A DNA stretch of 64,000 nucleotides from Trogon surrucura (taxonomy: Eukaryota; Chordata; Aves; Trogoniformes; Trogonidae). The position numbers were made by a program, and so were the translations under genes. Below, piece after piece: positions 36,904-64,000 of the stretch (its first letter is position 1; each line of letters begins with the position of its first letter). Location of the stretch: the NCBI GenBank assembly GCA_020746105.1, contig CM036618.1:107396622-107460621 (forward strand). Reading direction: 5' to 3'. The notes below the pieces were generated by a model. The model ran no database searches and was not told the origin of the DNA. It saw nothing but the letters and a program-made list of their open reading frames with translations.

Positions 36904-39900
36904 CATTTTTTTTTTTTTAAATACATATGAACCATCTGGTTACTGTTTTTAAGGAATTAAATATCTCTTATTAATGCTATTAAAATATCTGTCAGAAACA
37001 GGTTAGTATAACTTGAACTGTTTTATCTGAAAGTTGGAGGAAGGTTTGACTAACCAGTGAAGAACAAAACCTAAAGAGCATTAAGAACCCTGACAGTTAA
37101 TCTAATAATTTTTTAATGAATCTAACTCGTGAGTTAACTTTAGCCTTTCTACATGCTTGTTAAGATAAAACTCAAGCAAACTCCTAGTTCGTCAGTTTGG
37201 CAAAACTCTATGTGAACTCAGACAGGAGTTTAACTGTCAAAACACAGAGGACTTGGTCAGCTGTGTTGAACATATTATCAAAGTATTTTGGCTGCAGTTA
37301 AATTGTGCAGAACTCTGAATCCCCTTCAGGGTTTTCTGAGTAACTCTAGAGTTTTCAGAATAAACTGCCTCATGTGGCTTTTAACACATTCCTTCCCCCC
37401 TCAACCATATGAAGCTGCTTAAGCAGAGTAAGTAAGGTATCCTGGAAGCTGATCATACTAGGCATGAGTTTTCCCACAGGACAGGCGTGGGTATGTTCCT
37501 CTCATAACAGCTCTTGCCTCTGGCATTCTTGTTTTGCTGTTGAACCTGTCTGCTCTGCAACAGTGGCCAATCTACCTGTGTTAAGTGGGTGCATCTGTCT
37601 GGCTACAGAGCTCCATACTTTCAGATCCAGCGCAAGACTTCCTACTGGGAACCAGAGGTCAGTGGAAAAGCACTTCAGACTTTTGCTTCCGTGTTTCAGA
37701 ATTCCTCTGGTGAAGTTTTTAAATGTAGCCAACAAGTAGTACGTAACACATCCTTCCAAGTCTACAGATATTGCTGAGAAATGGGCCTATTCCAGGGAAG
37801 TAGACACTGTGATTATGAGCTCACTGGTTCATCTCTCCTTGGCATTTATTCTTGCATCAGACGAAGTGGAATACCACAGCTGAATTTAAAGCTATTCATT
37901 TCTTATTTAATGATGAGGTTCCACAACCAATAATGGCAGTGCCATAGATTGCAGGCTGCCACGCTAATCCTGTTGGGACAAACTGGGAAAAAATCACATT
38001 CAAGTAGTGATCTTGCACAAGTGTCTAAGGCACAGCTTTTGGAAGGTGTACTCCCCTCTGTACTTTGAGTCTCAAAACATTTAAAGCAAGTTCTACTGTT
38101 TTAGCTTGCACATTGCAAAGAACAGGAGCTGCTTCTGGGTCTGCCAAGATTGCTTCTGCAACGTCCCAGGAAAACAATATAGGTGTGTCTAAATCACATA
38201 GATGTGTCTTCAATACAGCTCCTGGAACTTGGTGCACACAATTATCTCTTCTCTATCAAATACTCTATTTCACAATCAAACCTGCAGTAATAGACAAGAC
38301 TTTGGTGAGAAAGAAAACGTTGGAAAAGTTTCCTATCAAATCAAGAATGAAGACAGCATTTTATTTTTTTATTTTTGTTTCCTTTCTGCTGCCAGTTCCC
38401 TGGACTGCCTCTGCCTGCTTAAGTTAGCATCTTAATATGCTCTGGGATAGAATCGTTCTTGTGATTTAGATATGTGGCTAACCTCAGGAAAAGGGAGAGG
38501 AGAAAGGCATGATGAACAACGTGATCTTGTCACCACAGAAACAAGATGATTAGAGGAAAAACCTCCAGTAGGCATGTCTGATAGGAGGGGCAGTAGCTGC
38601 ATGTGCAGAAAAAGTAGCAGTCTCTCTATTGCCTGAAAAAGCTTGTTTCTTAAAGTAATTCCCACTTTCTCTGTACAAGGGATCTGGCATTTAATTTCTT
38701 ATCAAGTTGGTTTTCTTTAGTGATAAGTACTATAACCTAAGCAGAATGTCTCCCCCTCAAAAAAAAGTAGCAGTGTGGGTGCAGCACTTTCTTGTGTCAA
38801 CAGTCAATTGGAGTTCCCTTGCCTGCCCAGGTCTGCTCCTTGCCATGCCTGCAGCCCAGACAAGGTAAGCAAACAGGACACAGACACTTGACTGACCTGT
38901 TTTTTTTCTACCTTTCAACTTAACTTCAGATTTTCTTATAAATTCAAACCCTCCTGCACCCCACTTCCTCTTCCACTTTCACACTTTAAAAATAATGATC
39001 ATCAGATACCTTGTTAAACCTAAGTTTTATGTTAGAACTCGTCAAGAACATGTTGTCATTGTTTGAATAGTAATTCTGTTTTTACTACTTCCTAAATAGC
39101 ATTTCCTCAGTCTTGTCTTGCAAGCCTTACCTTGCTTTTTTGCTTCATATATATACAGGAATAATAACCATCATAAGAGGAAAGGAGGTGAAAATTCTTT
39201 GGTGACTGTGCCAGGGCTTGAGGACTTTACTCCTTCATAAGGGCATGAGCTGCAGCTCTCTTTGAGTAGGGTAGCAGGATTCTCCTCTTTGTTTCCATAA
39301 AGGAGAAACCATTCGTGTGGTTATTTTCAACTGTAAAGAGCAGTTTGCTTGCTGCATCTTTTTTTGCAAGAAAGGATGAAAAATATTTCTAAATTATATC
39401 ACTGCAGTTGTGTCACAGTTAAGACAGTATTTAATTCCTGATCTGAGTTTGTATATCTAGGTGTTTCTTTGAAACCGATGCATGTCACAGGCAGGCAAAA
39501 CCAGTGATGGCCTTTAGAATTACCACATGTAAAAGCAGACGGGGTGACAGTTTCCAAACTCATATTTGAGGTATCATAGACTGTTTTCATGGAGTTGCTG
39601 TTTGATTCTTTTCTCATTGTTCAGCTCTCAAATACTGAAGTTTCTTGAGTCTATTGTACTGAAAGAGTCCACAGCTTACTTTCACGCAGTTGTTACTTCT
39701 TATAAAGCAAAAAACTTTTATTTAAGAAAGATAGTAAAAAAACCCAACAACTTGTAAGGTGTAGATCTAGAGCCAAAACAGGAAAAACTTTATGTAATGT
39801 TGGTAGTTCTTGTATAACTCTGTATGTGACATCTGGATATGATTTTATATTAAAATCAGTCATGTACCAATTGCATCACTTCACAGTAGCAAACATACAA

Positions 39901-41319
39901 AAGTGAAACTACACCAAAATAAAACGATGATCCTTCATCTTGGATTTCTGGGAAATATGGTAATTCCTGAAGCTCTGAGCCTGATGTACAAGCACAAGCA
40001 GACACATAATATTCTGCTTTATATTATGCAGGGACTTCATTTACTAGTCATGTGGGCCACTACTTGGGTCACGGAGTCTCAGGCTTCCCTTGAAGAGGGA
40101 GAGAATATCCTACCATGTTGCACAAAAATCAGTGGTAAGTACAAGCTGCCATGAGTGTCTATTTTTTAAAAGTAAGTCTATGGTGATTAGTTATTTGTAA
40201 TAGCCTTCCACATTTGCCTTTGGGAAAAGTGTTCAAAATCTTTTGCGAGGTGGCAATTCAGAGAAGAATCTAAGATGTAAAGGCAAGGGCAGTCTTAAAG
40301 TTAGATCAGGTTGTTCAGGGGGTCACATCTAGAAAAGCAGGGCAATTTTTTAAATGAGTAATGATTTGAGTAGGAGATAAGATGATCTCCATCTTAAATG
40401 TTAAATGATGCTCACAGAATAAACGTTGCTTACAAAAACTATTTTACTGGTTTTTACATTGAAATTTCATTACTTATAAAAGTATTTGAAGCTTGGTGTT
40501 GTCTTAAAAGATTTCCTATGAAATTTGCTAGCAGAAATCATGTTTCCTTTTCTGATCCTTGACTCATGGTTGCACATCCTTATTAGGAAGAATAAAAGAC
40601 TGGTCAAAGATAAGAATTGAGATTAATGATTAAAGAACTTTGTAGAATGGTAACAGTGGCAAAAAAGCAATTCATGAAGGCTTGTAGGTTCCAGAAGTTA
40701 GTTGCTCAGTGTCACATCTCAGTGTTCGTGACTTCCCAGTTTGATGATGCTGAAAATTATGACCCTCTTTCCAAGATGGAATTTCTTGTATATAAAAAAA
40801 GAAACCCCTCACACGACAAAACAAATAAAAAACCCCCACCAAACTTGAGGCTCTTGGCCTGCTTCTTAAAACAGTAACACTTTCCTTCCTCCAGAGGATA
40901 TCAAATCACTTGCATTAAGAAATTCAAATCTGTAATGGAATTGTTTGTTGTTGCACATTTGTCTGTTTAAAAACTAACTATTGAGAACCAGCTTGTTAGG
41001 TAACTTGCTGTTTCAAATGTTTCTTGGGTGGCTGTTAATATAATAGCACTTCTCAGGTTTCCAATCTTTACTCTCTCCCAGATAACATCAAGACAGTTTG
41101 CCATATGTGGATAGTTGGTTTTCTTTTGGGGTGGTGGGTTTTTTTTGTTTTTTTTTCAATAAGATAATGGGAAGCTGTTAGAAGCTCCAAGTACCTGTGC
41201 TGGCACAATCACAATGTGTCACTGGATTTGGGAATGATGTGATTAATGGTGTGACAACATAGAGCGCAGCACTTGCCCATTTACTTTCACAGCTCTGTTC
41301 TCCTGGTGATTCTTCCAGA

Positions 41320-41477
41320 GTCCTTGAGAGGTTGTGGAGTCTCCTTCTCTGGAGACATTCAAGACCTGCCTGGACACGTTCCTGTGTGGCATAGTCTAGG
41401 CATTCCTGCTCTGGCAGGGGGATTGGACTTGATGATCTTTCGAGGTCCCTTCCAATCCCTAACATTCTATGATTCTT
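41320..41477 (+). mobile_element. CR1 3' end downstream of NVL
   Basis: Begins GAGAGGTTGTGGAGTCTCC, includes the CR1 stop region and 3' untranslated block, and ends AACATTCTATGATTCTTG. It is of the same 3'-end class as the long copy at 7008. It lies about 200 bp beyond the likely NVL polyadenylation site. Confidence 0.92.
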
Positions 41478-41679
41478 GTTCCTGAAGACATGGCTATTTG
41501 CATTTCTGTTTGAAAAGAGCTATTTGAGCAGTGTAAACCCTCTGCAGGGTTCGCCTCAGCCTCTGTGAAATTTCTGATTAAGGGCACCAGATACATCAGA
41601 ATGGTATTAGCTCTTCAGCTCTAAAAACACTCATTTTTAATATGTAAATGGTGATAAGCAGGAAGTGTGTATTGTATCT

Positions 41680-41685
41680 TTTATT
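41680..41685 (-). terminator. NVL: Candidate NVL polyadenylation signal
   Basis: TTTATT on the plus strand gives AATAAA on the minus strand, about 190 nt after the NVL stop codon. Confidence 0.55.
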
Positions 41686-41873
41686 CTGGAAATTGTTAAA
41701 TTAATGATAGTTTAGAGCAGTAGGTTACGATGACGTTTTTCAGGTACAGTTTAAAAAGTTGAGAGAGATTAAGTACAGCTTCTATCCAACCTGTCTCTTG
41801 ACATCAGGCATAGGTATCGCAAAACTTTTCCACCAACTCAGGATAAGTCTCTTTTGGGAATTGTCCAAATGTG

Positions 41874-63525
<21,652 letters not shown>

Positions 63526-64000
63526 CTGCAGATGACAAATCACAGTGAAACAATGTAAGACATGAAGATTTTGCTTGGAAAAAAACCCCTAAAATCACAG
63601 TTTAAACACTCTGAGATGTTTTGCAAGGGAGAAGTGCAACCTGGTGATGAGTTTACTTCTGGTAACAGTCTGTTATCTCTATTTCCTTACCAATCAAGAT
63701 TTACATGGGAACTAGTTGTCACTAGCTCAGTTTTGACAGTGTGCAGTACATTCAGAGTTCGATAGAATTCCTACTTTCTGGGGAAAAAACACCATAATTT
63801 CAATAAATGGCATCATTTTGCTATATTTATTAACAAATAAAATCTTCATTAAGGACCCTGTTGTTCTTCAACTGTTCATAAACAAACCCAGTGAGCAATG
63901 TGAACACAATGAACATCTGAAGTTCATACAGTGGTTGCCTGAAGAGGGGCTGGCGCAGGGAACTGAAGAGGAAGCCAGAATTTAATTTTAAAAAGTCGAG
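63526..64000 (-). other. NVL: NVL intron running off the window
   Basis: The Walker A-containing exon that should precede 63525 in the transcript is not found in these 475 bases. Confidence 0.7.

Larger units (their letters stand above)
34139..41679. other. DEGS1 3' untranslated region and convergent spacer
   Basis: AT-rich sequence with several T or A runs (for example 35277-35297, 35863-35877) and no coding signal. The proximal part is DEGS1 3' untranslated region. Candidate plus-strand polyadenylation hexamers are AATAAA at 36372-36377 and 36898-36903; no AATAAA was noticed closer to the stop. One CR1 end lies at 41320-41477. Confidence 0.55.

Overview
This window reads as nuclear DNA of a bird. 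It has intron-rich vertebrate genes, two CpG-island promoters, many chicken-repeat-1 (CR1) LINE fragments ending in tandem ATTCTRTG units, a tRNA-headed SINE with a CR1-type tail, and an avian ERVL-type solo LTR. The SINE resembles the TguSINE1 type described from passerines, so a songbird relative is a reasonable guess, but species cannot be fixed from the sequence.

Three conserved genes can be built exon by exon. FBXO28 (+ strand, CDS 10785-23873, five exons, 348 aa) is an F-box ubiquitin-ligase subunit. DEGS1 (+ strand, CDS 29939-34138, three exons, 323 aa) is the dihydroceramide delta-4 desaturase. NVL (- strand, seven 3' exons, 41874-63525) is a nuclear AAA-ATPase of 60S ribosome assembly; its 5' part lies beyond the right edge. 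The order FBXO28, DEGS1, then convergent NVL matches human 1q41-q42. The genes are unrelated housekeeping functions and not an operon-like unit.

Layout: 1-625 CR1; 2055-3710 a weakly supported chain of minus-strand exons of an unidentified gene; 7008-9560 a CR1 with an uninterrupted 786-codon endonuclease/reverse-transcriptase frame; 10062-10230 an old CR1; 10430-11260 the FBXO28 CpG island; 10785-23873 FBXO28, with a CR1 just upstream of exon 2 and a solo LTR in intron 2; 24200-28900 AT-rich spacer; 28781-28865 a CR1/SINE tail; 29050-30600 the DEGS1 CpG island; 29939-34138 DEGS1; 34139-41680 its 3' region and convergent spacer; 41680-64000 NVL, with introns holding CR1 pieces, the SINE, a second probable solo LTR and a CR1 carrying a 24-bp triplication.

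I see no new molecular system. The items most worth a second look are the SINE and its matching tail copy, the intact CR1 frame, the unidentified exon chain near the left edge, and the transposon insertions close to splice sites.
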